A DNA stretch of 12,417 bases. Origin: Pseudomonadota bacterium (lineage in GTDB: Bacteria; Myxococcota; Myxococcia; Myxococcales; Myxococcaceae). The DNA lies in assembly GCA_023424585.1 (NCBI GenBank), contig JAFADT010000157.1:1-12417 (forward strand), written 5' to 3'. The notes below the pieces were generated by a model that saw only the letters and a list, made by a program, of their open reading frames with translations, did not search any database and was not told the origin of the DNA. Shown one piece after another: positions 5,810 to 12,035 of the stretch. Numbering within the stretch: position 1 is the stretch's first letter; each line of letters starts with the position of its first letter. Both the position numbers and the translations under genes were made by a program.

Positions 5810-6718
5810 ATGCGCTTCGGTCCCTGGCTCGTAATCCTGTTCCAGATGTTGGCCTGTGCCACCCCGGGGCATGGACCTGAAGAACGCGCAGCCCGAAGCC
5901 TCCGAGTCGCCAATCTGCGGAGGGCGGCGAAGTTGCCGTGGAGTGACGAGGGACGATGCGTTGTCAGAGAGGCGTCCCAGTCATGGCCGACGCTCGTGGA
6001 GCGGTGCTACCCGACCCTTGAGCACGAGCGGGTTCGGTTCAGAGACCCGGAAGGAAGATGCGCTGTCGCCTCTGCGGGGGCGGCAGCCATGGGGCTCGGG
6101 ATCTGTGTCCTGGCTGCTCCGGAAGTCGTGGTGGGGGCGGTCGTTGTCATCGGGGTGGTGGTCGTTGCGGTCGCCATCCACGAGGCCTTGGCTGCGCATG
6201 AGCTGAGCGGCGCCTATCCCGAAGATGAGCGTCCCGCTCCACAGACGAAGCCCGCACTACCGGATCGGTGGGTGGAGCGTCAGCCCCAACCAGAAACATC
6301 CGGACAGGACTGGCTGCCGCCGTTGCCACCTGCCCCTGGGACGCGTGAGCGCCGCCCCGAGTGCACGCCTCAGCGAGTGCGGCATCTGGGGGGAAATGAC
6401 CTGCACAATCAGTGCGCGGACCGCGTGCCCGGGAACGTCCTTCCTGGCTGGGATGTGCTCATCAATGGGAAGCGGTTCGATGCACTCCAGGGCGGAACGC
6501 GCACGCTCTGGGAGGTCAAGACGAACGCCATCGAGAATTACAATGCTTTCGTGAGGCGGACAGAGCTTCAGAAGCAGGTAGAGGAAGGCCGACGCGAGCG
6601 AGATCTGGCTGCGGCGTGTCACTATGATTTTGTCATCGGCGTGCGTACGGAGGCACATCGGCGGATACTCAAAGAGGCGGCGCCTGACCTACAGGTCGTC
6701 GTCATGACGTGGTGCTGA
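5810..6718 (+). CDS. Predicted lipoprotein toxin with C-terminal nuclease-like (DUF6310-like) domain; SitA-like candidate
   Basis: 302 residues. The N-terminus MRFGPWLVILFQMLACATPG is a short lipoprotein signal with candidate acylated Cys16 (MLAC; Met at -3 is imperfect). After a charged segment come a long hydrophobic stretch (about 84-124, Val/Ala/Gly-rich) and a Pro-rich linker (about 139-182). The C-terminal domain (about 185-302) starts CTPQRVRHLGGNDLHNQCAD and contains RFDALQGGTRTLWEVKTN. There Asp224 and Glu235-x-Lys237 match the PD-(D/E)xK nuclease pattern of REase-fold toxins. I recognise the domain as DUF6310-like, a family I know from myxobacteria. Lipoprotein plus C-terminal toxin plus downstream partner parallels SitA toxins, delivered by TraA/TraB outer-membrane exchange. 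ATG 5810 is chosen because the signal peptide begins there; an upstream in-frame ATG (5726) would bury it. Codons such as TAT, TTT, AAT and GCT are commoner than in neighbours. Toxicity is not shown. Confidence 0.8.
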   Translation: MRFGPWLVILFQMLACATPGHGPEERAARSLRVANLRRAAKLPWSDEGRCVVREASQSWPTLVERCYPTLEHERVRFRDPEGRCAVASAGAAAMGLGICVLAAPEVVVGAVVVIGVVVVAVAIHEALAAHELSGAYPEDERPAPQTKPALPDRWVERQPQPETSGQDWLPPLPPAPGTRERRPECTPQRVRHLGGNDLHNQCADRVPGNVLPGWDVLINGKRFDALQGGTRTLWEVKTNAIENYNAFVRRTELQKQVEEGRRERDLAAACHYDFVIGVRTEAHRRILKEAAPDLQVVVMTWC

Positions 6719-6725
6719 GAAGACG

Positions 6726-7463
6726 ATGATGCACGACATGCTGAGCATCAAGGTGTATGGCCCCGCGCTCAAGGGCGACGACCCGCGTCCTCTGGCGGTC
6801 GTTCGCGCCGTGGAACGTTCCTTGCCGGATCTGCGATTGGAGTGGGCCGTTGCCGAGGATCACCAGGTTCACCATGTGTCACAACGAGCGGAATGGCTTG
6901 CTCGGGCTCAGAACAGCGGCGGCTTTCCAATGCTCTGTAACAACGACGAGCATTGGCCTGTGACGGTTTTCGGCTTGGGGCTCAGCGCGAACTCAGGGCC
7001 TGGGGGCAAGGCGCTGTTCGAGGTCCAGGTGGAACTCCCCATGACCGAGCCAGTGCTCGCGGCCGCAGCGGACCTCCTGGGCGCGGTGGCGGTGAGTGCG
7101 AATGCGTTCTGGGGGCACGCGACTCCCTTCGGAGCGAGTGTGGAGATCTCCGGCCAGACGGTCCATCCGCACGAGCCAGGGTCGCCTCCGCGAGGACTGC
7201 CAGCGCTCAAGGCCCCAGCTCAGCTCCATTCGCCTGAACTTCCACATCGTATCGGGTGGCTGAACTACTGGTCGGAGGCTACTTCACGCGCCATTGGCTT
7301 ACCGGAGTCCGCACGTGATGTCGGATGGATCTCTCGGCCACTGGAGGGTGGGTGGCTGGTTCAGCTTACCGAGGCGCCCCTGGACTTGGAGCGGCCCGAG
7401 CACCTTGCGTCGCTCCGACATGCCTATGAGCGCTTCCCTGCGATTGGTGGGCAATCCAAGTGA
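6726..7463 (+). CDS. DUF5953-like protein, probable immunity partner of the upstream toxin
   Basis: 245 residues with no signal peptide or membrane segment, as expected for a cytosolic immunity protein. Recognisable conserved blocks: SGGFPMLCNNDEHWPVTVFG (about 60-80), FEVQVELPM, AFWGHATPFGASVEI (about 122-136), a GLPALKAP block, and HRIGWLNYWSEATSRAIGLP. It ends ERPEHLASLRHAYERFPAIG before the last residues. I associate this pattern with DUF5953 and, more loosely, with the Imm52 immunity family that pairs with REase-fold toxins. ATG 6726 (ATGs at 6729 and 6738 are alternatives) starts 7 nt after the toxin stop with GAGAAG just upstream, so the two genes are surely co-transcribed. Composition is like the toxin gene. 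Function is inferred from position and family resemblance. Confidence 0.75.
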   Translation: MMHDMLSIKVYGPALKGDDPRPLAVVRAVERSLPDLRLEWAVAEDHQVHHVSQRAEWLARAQNSGGFPMLCNNDEHWPVTVFGLGLSANSGPGGKALFEVQVELPMTEPVLAAAADLLGAVAVSANAFWGHATPFGASVEISGQTVHPHEPGSPPRGLPALKAPAQLHSPELPHRIGWLNYWSEATSRAIGLPESARDVGWISRPLEGGWLVQLTEAPLDLERPEHLASLRHAYERFPAIGGQSK

Positions 7464-7488
7464 GCGCGCTCATGCTAGATGTCCGACC

Positions 7489-7989
7489 ATGAACATCGTT
7501 CGACTGTCGGTCGTTTGCGCGGGTGCGGCGCTCCTGGTGGTGGGATGCGGGGGGCGCCGGCGCAACTCCAAGGTGGACTTCTCCCAGATGGGACCGTCCA
7601 TCAACGCGAAGCGCTACGCGAACCTGGAGAGGATCGCCGCCAGGGATCTCAAGTGCGATGTGGAGCTGACGCCGCAGTACCTGGGTGAAAACCAGTACCA
7701 GATGATTGGCTGCAACACCGAGGGCGTCTACGAGTTGCGCTGTGTGATGGGCCAGTGCCACTGGATTCCCGATGTGAGGCTTCGCGCGGAGTTCGACCTG
7801 GGCTGTGGGAAGTCCGAGCTCCAGACGTCCAAGCTGGATCGCGTGACGACCGGCGTCGCGGGCTGTGGGAAGCGCGCGACGTACCGGCTGAGTCATGGGT
7901 ACTCGTGGATCCTGAGCTCGCCCGTGGCCGAGGATGCGACGCCCGCTCCAGCGCCCGCGAGCGAAGTGCCGGTGCCGACCACGCTTTGA
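7489..7989 (+). CDS. Small Cys-rich lipoprotein with two internal repeats
   Basis: 166-residue predicted lipoprotein. The signal MNIVRLSVVCAGAALLVVGC gives a good lipobox VVGC with Cys20 as the modified residue, followed by GGRRR. The mature part holds two related units. The first (about 50-85) is ARDLKCDVEL...MIGCNTEGVYELRC; the second (about 99-137) is AEFDLGCGKSEL...VAGCGKRATYRLSHG. Each has a D-L-x-C start and a later G-C-x-x-x-x-x-Y block, a pattern I recall from other myxobacterial lipoproteins. An Ala/Pro-rich tail follows (about 147-166). Six Cys lie between residues 56 and 126, so disulfides in the periplasm or at the surface are plausible. ATG 7489 is chosen because the signal starts there, though no good ribosome site precedes it. 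It starts 25 nt after the immunity-like gene and may be co-transcribed. Function unknown. Confidence 0.8.
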   Translation: MNIVRLSVVCAGAALLVVGCGGRRRNSKVDFSQMGPSINAKRYANLERIAARDLKCDVELTPQYLGENQYQMIGCNTEGVYELRCVMGQCHWIPDVRLRAEFDLGCGKSELQTSKLDRVTTGVAGCGKRATYRLSHGYSWILSSPVAEDATPAPAPASEVPVPTTL

Positions 7990-7998
7990 CTTGAAGCG
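7982..7998 (+). terminator. Weak hairpin at the end of the lipoprotein gene
   Basis: CGCTT (7982-7986) and AAGCG (7994-7998) pair around a 7-nt loop that contains the TGA stop. The stem is only 5 bp and lacks a T tract, so a terminator role is tentative. Confidence 0.25.
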
Positions 7999-8028
7999 CA
8001 GGGCCGCAGGAACCTGGGCGCTGGATCC

Positions 8029-8041
8029 CGGCCAGAGGCCG
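8029..8041 (-). terminator. GC hairpin just past the MCE gene stop
   Basis: CGGCC-aga-GGCCG is a perfect 5-bp stem directly downstream of the minus-strand MCE gene stop (8043-8045), in the 53-bp gap between convergent genes. It is short but all G/C. It probably marks the 3' end of the lipid-transport operon. Confidence 0.35.
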
Positions 8042-8042
8042 C

Positions 8043-9053
8043 TCAGTCCTTCCAGAGGATCTTCCACGGGTGCTTGCGCAGGTCGGTGACCAGGGTCTTC
8101 AGCTCATCGTAGAGGGCCGGGTCCTTCAGCAGCGCTCCGCCTGTCCCTTCGCCTGCGTCCAGCTGTCCGAGGATCCGATCCGCCTTGGTCGCGATCTGCT
8201 CCAGTTGACCCGCCGCCGCCGTGAAGCGCTGGAGGGCCAGCTTCACCTGCTGGCCGTCCTCGGGCGTCAGCGGGCCTGTCACCGCCGCCAGGCCATCCAA
8301 CGTCGCTCCGGCGGACCTCGTCAGCCCGGGGAGGTCCTTTCGCATCAGCGCCGCCACGGCGGAGGCGTCGTCCAGGAGCCGGGCTCCCTTGCCGCCGGGC
8401 TGCATGGATTCCTTCGCCAACTGCGCGAGCTGCCGCAGGTCCTTCGACGCCGCCGCCAGCTCCGTGGCCAGGACCCTCACGTCGCCTTGGTTCTCCTTCA
8501 GGACCTGCTCCAGCGTCTTCGCCAGTCGCGACACGTTGGCGGCCAGGCCGGTCACGGCCTCCGGGTCCTTCTCCAGCATGTCCGACAGCAGCGTCACGAA
8601 CTTGGACAGCTGTTCCGACAGCAAATCCAGACGCGGCGCATCCACGCCTCGCAACGCCTCGGTCTCCGGCAGCGGTGCGTCCGCGTTGCCAGGGTTCAAC
8701 TCCAGATACGGCTCACCCAGGAGGCCCACTGTCGCCACCGTGACCCGGGCGTCCTTGCGCAGCGCGCCCCTTGCCGCGGGCTCCACGGACAGGTCCATGC
8801 GGACGGGGAGGGGGAGGCCCTTCGCGTCCCGTCGGTCCGCCAGGAGATGGATGGTGTCCACCTTGCCCACCTGGACGCCTCCCAGCTTCACCGGGGCTCC
8901 CTGCACCACATTGCCCGTGTGCCCGAAGTCCACCTCCAGCCTGGCGCCCCGGCCCAGCGTCAGCTCTCCCATCAACCAGAGCAACACCAGCACGCCCACC
9001 AGCGTCGCGAGCACCAGCGCCCCGACCTTCAACTCCAGCCGTTGCTCATCCAT
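8043..9053 (-). CDS. MCE (MlaD-type) substrate-binding protein of a lipid ABC transporter
   Basis: 336-residue inner-membrane-anchored periplasmic protein that would form the lipid-conducting ring of an Mla-type system. One N-terminal membrane helix (about 10-33, LKVGALVLATLVGVLVLLWL) precedes an MCE domain (about 37-122) with GNVVQGAPVKLGGVQVGKV and the family block VGLLGEPYLELNPG. The remainder (about 140-336) is a long helical, probably coiled-coil region, longer than in E. coli MlaD (183 aa). This suggests a tube-like assembly reaching across the periplasm, as in other long MCE proteins. The start at 9053 overlaps the preceding ATPase gene by 8 bp and has GGAGGG upstream. It is the last gene of the operon, so it is co-expressed with two permeases and two ATPases. 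The exact lipid is unknown. Confidence 0.93.
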   Translation of the reverse strand: MDEQRLELKVGALVLATLVGVLVLLWLMGELTLGRGARLEVDFGHTGNVVQGAPVKLGGVQVGKVDTIHLLADRRDAKGLPLPVRMDLSVEPAARGALRKDARVTVATVGLLGEPYLELNPGNADAPLPETEALRGVDAPRLDLLSEQLSKFVTLLSDMLEKDPEAVTGLAANVSRLAKTLEQVLKENQGDVRVLATELAAASKDLRQLAQLAKESMQPGGKGARLLDDASAVAALMRKDLPGLTRSAGATLDGLAAVTGPLTPEDGQQVKLALQRFTAAAGQLEQIATKADRILGQLDAGEGTGGALLKDPALYDELKTLVTDLRKHPWKILWKD

Positions 9054-9789
9054 CCGTCGCGCCCTCCATGAACGGCGCCGTCAGCGTCCGCAGCTCCGGG
9101 GCAGGGGACTTCAGGAACCCCTCGGGGCTCCCCAGGTACGCATTGCGCCCCTTCGCCACCACCAACACCCGGTCCGCGATGTCTCTCAACTGCCGGTAGT
9201 CGTGCGACACCACCAGCGCCCCCAGGCCCTGTTCCTTCAACGACGCCAACACCGCCTCCACCTGCATCGCCGCCCTCCGGTCCAATCCCGTCGTCGGCTC
9301 GTCCAGCAGCAGGTAGCGCGGCTTGAGCACGAGCGCCCTCGCGATGGCCGCGCGCTTCTTCGCTCCCGGCCCCAGCTCCGGCGGCAGTCGGTCCGCCCAC
9401 TCCTTCAGCCCCACCTTCTCCAGCGCCGTCTCCACGGCGTCCTCGGGCGCGCTCGGAGCCGCGAGGCGCACATTCTCTCGCAGCGTCCTCCAGTCCAGCA
9501 GCGCGGGGCCCTGCACCAGGTACGGCGCCCTGCGGCGGAGGGTCACCAGCGTCCGCTCCGGCTGGGTGTCCACGCGCTCACCGAACAGCGTCACCGTGCC
9601 GGCCCCTGGCTTCAACAACCCCACGGCCAGCCGGCACAGCACGCTCTTGCCGGAGCCGCTCGCTCCCGCGATGAACGTCAGCTCCCGCGTGGAGACCCGC
9701 GCGCTCAGGCCGTCCAGCACGCGGCGGCCTTGTTCGAAGGCGATCGCCACGTCCTCGAAGACCAGCGTGTCCGGACCGGTGTCACTCAC
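9046..9789 (-). CDS. Mla-type ABC transporter ATPase A (intact catalytic residues, degenerate signature)
   Basis: 247-residue cytosolic nucleotide-binding subunit. Walker A GASGSGKS (42-49), Q-loop LVQGPALLD (about 91-99), Walker B LLLDEP (160-165) with catalytic Glu164, D-loop GLD (168-170) and switch His196 in VVSHD are all present. The ABC signature, normally LSGG, is LGPGAKKR (139-146): Ser is Gly and the first Gly is Pro. This is the opposite pattern to ATPase B in the same operon, so the two probably work as a heterodimer. Start is GTG at 9789, overlapping the permease stop by 4 bp (GTGA), which implies coupled translation. It belongs with the MlaF group by its context of MlaE and MCE genes. 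Confidence 0.92.
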   Translation of the reverse strand: MSDTGPDTLVFEDVAIAFEQGRRVLDGLSARVSTRELTFIAGASGSGKSVLCRLAVGLLKPGAGTVTLFGERVDTQPERTLVTLRRRAPYLVQGPALLDWRTLRENVRLAAPSAPEDAVETALEKVGLKEWADRLPPELGPGAKKRAAIARALVLKPRYLLLDEPTTGLDRRAAMQVEAVLASLKEQGLGALVVSHDYRQLRDIADRVLVVAKGRNAYLGSPEGFLKSPAPELRTLTAPFMEGATDG

Positions 9790-10532
9790 AGGCGCATGAA
9801 CTGGAACGCAAGCGACACCGTCAGGTCAATCAACAGGCATCCCAGGCTGGCCGCCACCACGCCGTTCGTCGTGGCCTCGCCCACTGCCTCCGCGCCGCCC
9901 CGGGCGTTCAACCCCGCCACCGCCGCCGCGAGCGGGATGTAGAGCCCGCATCCCACCACCTTCAGCCCTCCCACCAGCAGATCCCATCCATCCACGTACC
10001 TCGCGTCCATGAACGCCCGGCCGTCGATGTTCAACGCCACGCTCGCCACCAGCACCGCCGACGCCGTCGCCGCGATCGTCCCCAGCACGCACAGCAGCGG
10101 CACCCCCACCACCCCCGCCACCAGCCGGGGCGCCACCAGATCCGCGTGAGGATCCCCCGCGGACATCTCCAGCGCCTCCACCTGCTCGTTCACGCTCATC
10201 GTGGCCAGCTCCGCCGAGTGGCTGGCCCCCGCTCGCGACGCTGTCAGCAGCGCGGAGACCGCCGGGCCCAGCTCGCGGATGAGCATCTCGAAGTAGGCCG
10301 GGCCCAGCACCGCCACGTTGCCGATCAGCTTCTTCGCCTGCGCGTTGGCGATCATCACCAGCACCGCCCCGAAGAAGGCCATGCCCGACATCACCAGCCA
10401 CACGCTGCGCCCGCCCAGCTCGTGCACCTGCGCCAGGGTTTCGCGCCACGGGATTCCGTCCCGCATGCCCGCCCGCACCGTGCGCACCAGCATCACCCCC
10501 GGCGCTCCGAAGAAGGCCAGCGCCCGCTTCAT
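9786..10532 (-). CDS. MlaE-type permease 2
   Basis: 248-residue integral inner-membrane protein of the MlaE family, the transmembrane subunit of MCE lipid transporters. Hydrophobic helices lie at about 43-62, 131-165 and 225-245. The family motif between helices is well kept: ELATMSVNEQVEAL (108-121), followed by LVAPRLVAG. The C-terminal block RGGAEAVGEATTNGVV (201-216) is also typical. ATG 10532 is chosen because it overlaps the previous permease stop as ATGA and begins the expected MlaE N-terminus; the frame stays open further upstream but there it is antisense to permease 1 reading. Length is close to E. coli MlaE (260 aa). It keeps the EQ.EAL motif that permease 1 has lost, so the two are not simple duplicates. 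Confidence 0.92.
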   Translation of the reverse strand: MKRALAFFGAPGVMLVRTVRAGMRDGIPWRETLAQVHELGGRSVWLVMSGMAFFGAVLVMIANAQAKKLIGNVAVLGPAYFEMLIRELGPAVSALLTASRAGASHSAELATMSVNEQVEALEMSAGDPHADLVAPRLVAGVVGVPLLCVLGTIAATASAVLVASVALNIDGRAFMDARYVDGWDLLVGGLKVVGCGLYIPLAAAVAGLNARGGAEAVGEATTNGVVAASLGCLLIDLTVSLAFQFMRL

Positions 10533-11308
10533 GCCAGCCACCGCGCCAGCAGCGGCGTGAGCAGGAAGTCCAACAGGAATATGGCCGCGCAGCCCAGCAC
10601 CACCGCGCTCGCCGCGGCCTCTCCCACGGCGCGGGCGCCTCCCTTCGCGCGGAGGCCCACCGCCGTGGACACCAGCGAGATGGCCAGCCCGAACGCCCCC
10701 GTCTTCACCACGCCCCCCAGGATGTCGGATGGGCTCAGCATCTGCGCGAACGTCTGGAAGAACACCCGCACCGGCAGCTCCAACGTCAGCTTCGCCGCCA
10801 CCGCCTCGCACAGGATGGACACCAGGAACGTGAACGTGCTCAGCGCGAGCATGCTCAGCTCCATCGCCACCACCCGGGGCGCCACCAGCAGCGCGAACGG
10901 ATCCAGGCCGATGCCTCGCAGGCCCTCGATCTGTCCGCCCACCTTCAGCGTGGCCAGCTCCGCCGCGTTCCTCGCGCCGATGCGCGCGGACATGATCAGC
11001 CCCAGGAGCAACGGGCCGAACTCCCACAGCACGCCGTAGCCCGCCGCCCAGCCCAGGAAGGCCCTCGCCCCGAAGCGCTGGACGTAGAGCGCCGCCTGCA
11101 CCACCACGATGACGCCCGCCAGCGCCGCCGTCGCCAGCGCCAGGGGCAGTGACCCGTAGCCGAACTGCACCAGACCGCGCGCCAGCTCGCGCCGCTCCAG
11201 CCTGCGCAGGCCCCAGGCCGTGCGGCCCGCGACCAGGGCCAGCGCGCCCACGCCGCCCACCGCCCGCATCGCCGAGCGTCCCAGCCAGGACAGGGCGGCG
11301 GCGCTCAC
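10529..11308 (-). CDS. MlaE-type permease 1
   Basis: 259-residue MlaE-family permease, nearly the length of E. coli MlaE. The N-terminal LSWLGRSAMRAVGGVGALAL segment resembles the usual MlaE amphipathic start, so GTG 11308 is preferred; ATG 11269 (246 aa) is the alternative and neither has a strong ribosome site. Membrane segments lie at about 53-72, 88-107, 139-168 and 235-255. The motif region reads ELATLKVGGQIEGLRGIGLD (117-136), with GG in place of the usual (T/N)E before QxxAL. The C-terminal KGGARAVGEAAASAVV block is retained. It starts 19 nt after the upstream ATPase and overlaps permease 2 by 4 bp. Two distinct permeases with two distinct ATPases suggest a heteromeric core. Confidence 0.9.
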   Translation of the reverse strand: MSAAALSWLGRSAMRAVGGVGALALVAGRTAWGLRRLERRELARGLVQFGYGSLPLALATAALAGVIVVVQAALYVQRFGARAFLGWAAGYGVLWEFGPLLLGLIMSARIGARNAAELATLKVGGQIEGLRGIGLDPFALLVAPRVVAMELSMLALSTFTFLVSILCEAVAAKLTLELPVRVFFQTFAQMLSPSDILGGVVKTGAFGLAISLVSTAVGLRAKGGARAVGEAAASAVVLGCAAIFLLDFLLTPLLARWLA

Positions 11309-11327
11309 GGATGAAGGAACCGCGAAG

Positions 11328-12026
11328 TCATGCGAGGGCCTCGTCCGGCGCGCGCTCGAGCTCTGGCGCCGGAGCTCCATCGTGCACCAGTCGGCCGCCT
11401 CGCAGGTACAACCAGCGGGGCAGGGGCAGGTCCACCGGCGCTTCCGGCGCCGCCACCAGCAGCGTTCCCTGGCCGGCGACCTCCAGGAGCACCCTCGCCA
11501 CCTGCCTCGCGGTGCCCGGATCCAGGCCCGCGAACGGATCATCCGCGAGCAGCACCGCCGGCCGCGCGGCGATGGCCCTCGCGAGCCCCGCGCGCTTCTT
11601 CATGCCGCCGGACAGCCGCTCTGGCAGCGTGTCCGCCGCGTCCGCCAGCCCCACCGATCGCAGCACGGTGTCCGTCCGCTCGCGCGCCGCTGCCTCCGGC
11701 ACGCGACGGCGGAGCAGCGGCTGCATCACGTTCTGCCGCACCGTCAGCGAGTCAAAGAGCGCGTCCGTCTGGAACACGAAGCCGAACGACGCCTGCTGCC
11801 CACGCCGCTCTGGCGCGGAGAGCCGGGCGGCGTCCTGCCCATCCCACGTCACCCGGCCGGAGGAGGGGCGCAGGATCCCCGCGAAGGCCTTCAGGAGCGT
11901 CGTCTTGCCCGACCCCGAGCGGCCCAGCACCAGCGCCTGCGTGCCGGGCGGGACGTGACAGTCCGTGGGCTCCAGCACCGTCCGGGCGCCGTAGCGGATG
12001 CAGAGGGCTTCGGCGCGCAGGTCCAT
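11328..12026 (-). CDS. Mla-type ABC transporter ATPase B (intact signature, degenerate Walker B and switch)
   Basis: 232-residue nucleotide-binding subunit. Walker A GRSGSGKT (35-42), Q-loop VFQTDALFD (about 84-92) and a perfect signature LSGGMKKR (138-145) are present. Walker B reads VLLADDPFAGLDP: Asp163 replaces the catalytic Glu (the MlaF norm is DEPFAGLDP). The switch His is missing, as the equivalent stretch is LLVAAPEA with Ala193. It can therefore bind ATP and offer its signature to a partner, but should hydrolyse poorly at its own Walker site. The first codon is ATG 12026 with no clear ribosome site; it starts 9 nt after the beta-propeller-like gene stop, so coupling to that gene is likely. 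It probably partners ATPase A, encoded three genes on. Confidence 0.92.
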   Translation of the reverse strand: MDLRAEALCIRYGARTVLEPTDCHVPPGTQALVLGRSGSGKTTLLKAFAGILRPSSGRVTWDGQDAARLSAPERRGQQASFGFVFQTDALFDSLTVRQNVMQPLLRRRVPEAAARERTDTVLRSVGLADAADTLPERLSGGMKKRAGLARAIAARPAVLLADDPFAGLDPGTARQVARVLLEVAGQGTLLVAAPEAPVDLPLPRWLYLRGGRLVHDGAPAPELERAPDEALA

Positions 12027-12035
12027 GGTGGAAGG

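Noticed and set aside
5705..7489. Toxin cassette as a mobile element
   Set aside because: No terminal inverted repeats, target duplications, integrase or transposase could be seen, so only a compositional anomaly is reported.
8070..9942. Long plus-strand open frames (333 and 573 codons) opposite the MCE and ATPase genes
   Set aside because: They are antisense shadows of strongly recognisable minus-strand genes, with Arg/Ser/Pro/His-rich composition caused by high GC at codon third positions and no domain content.
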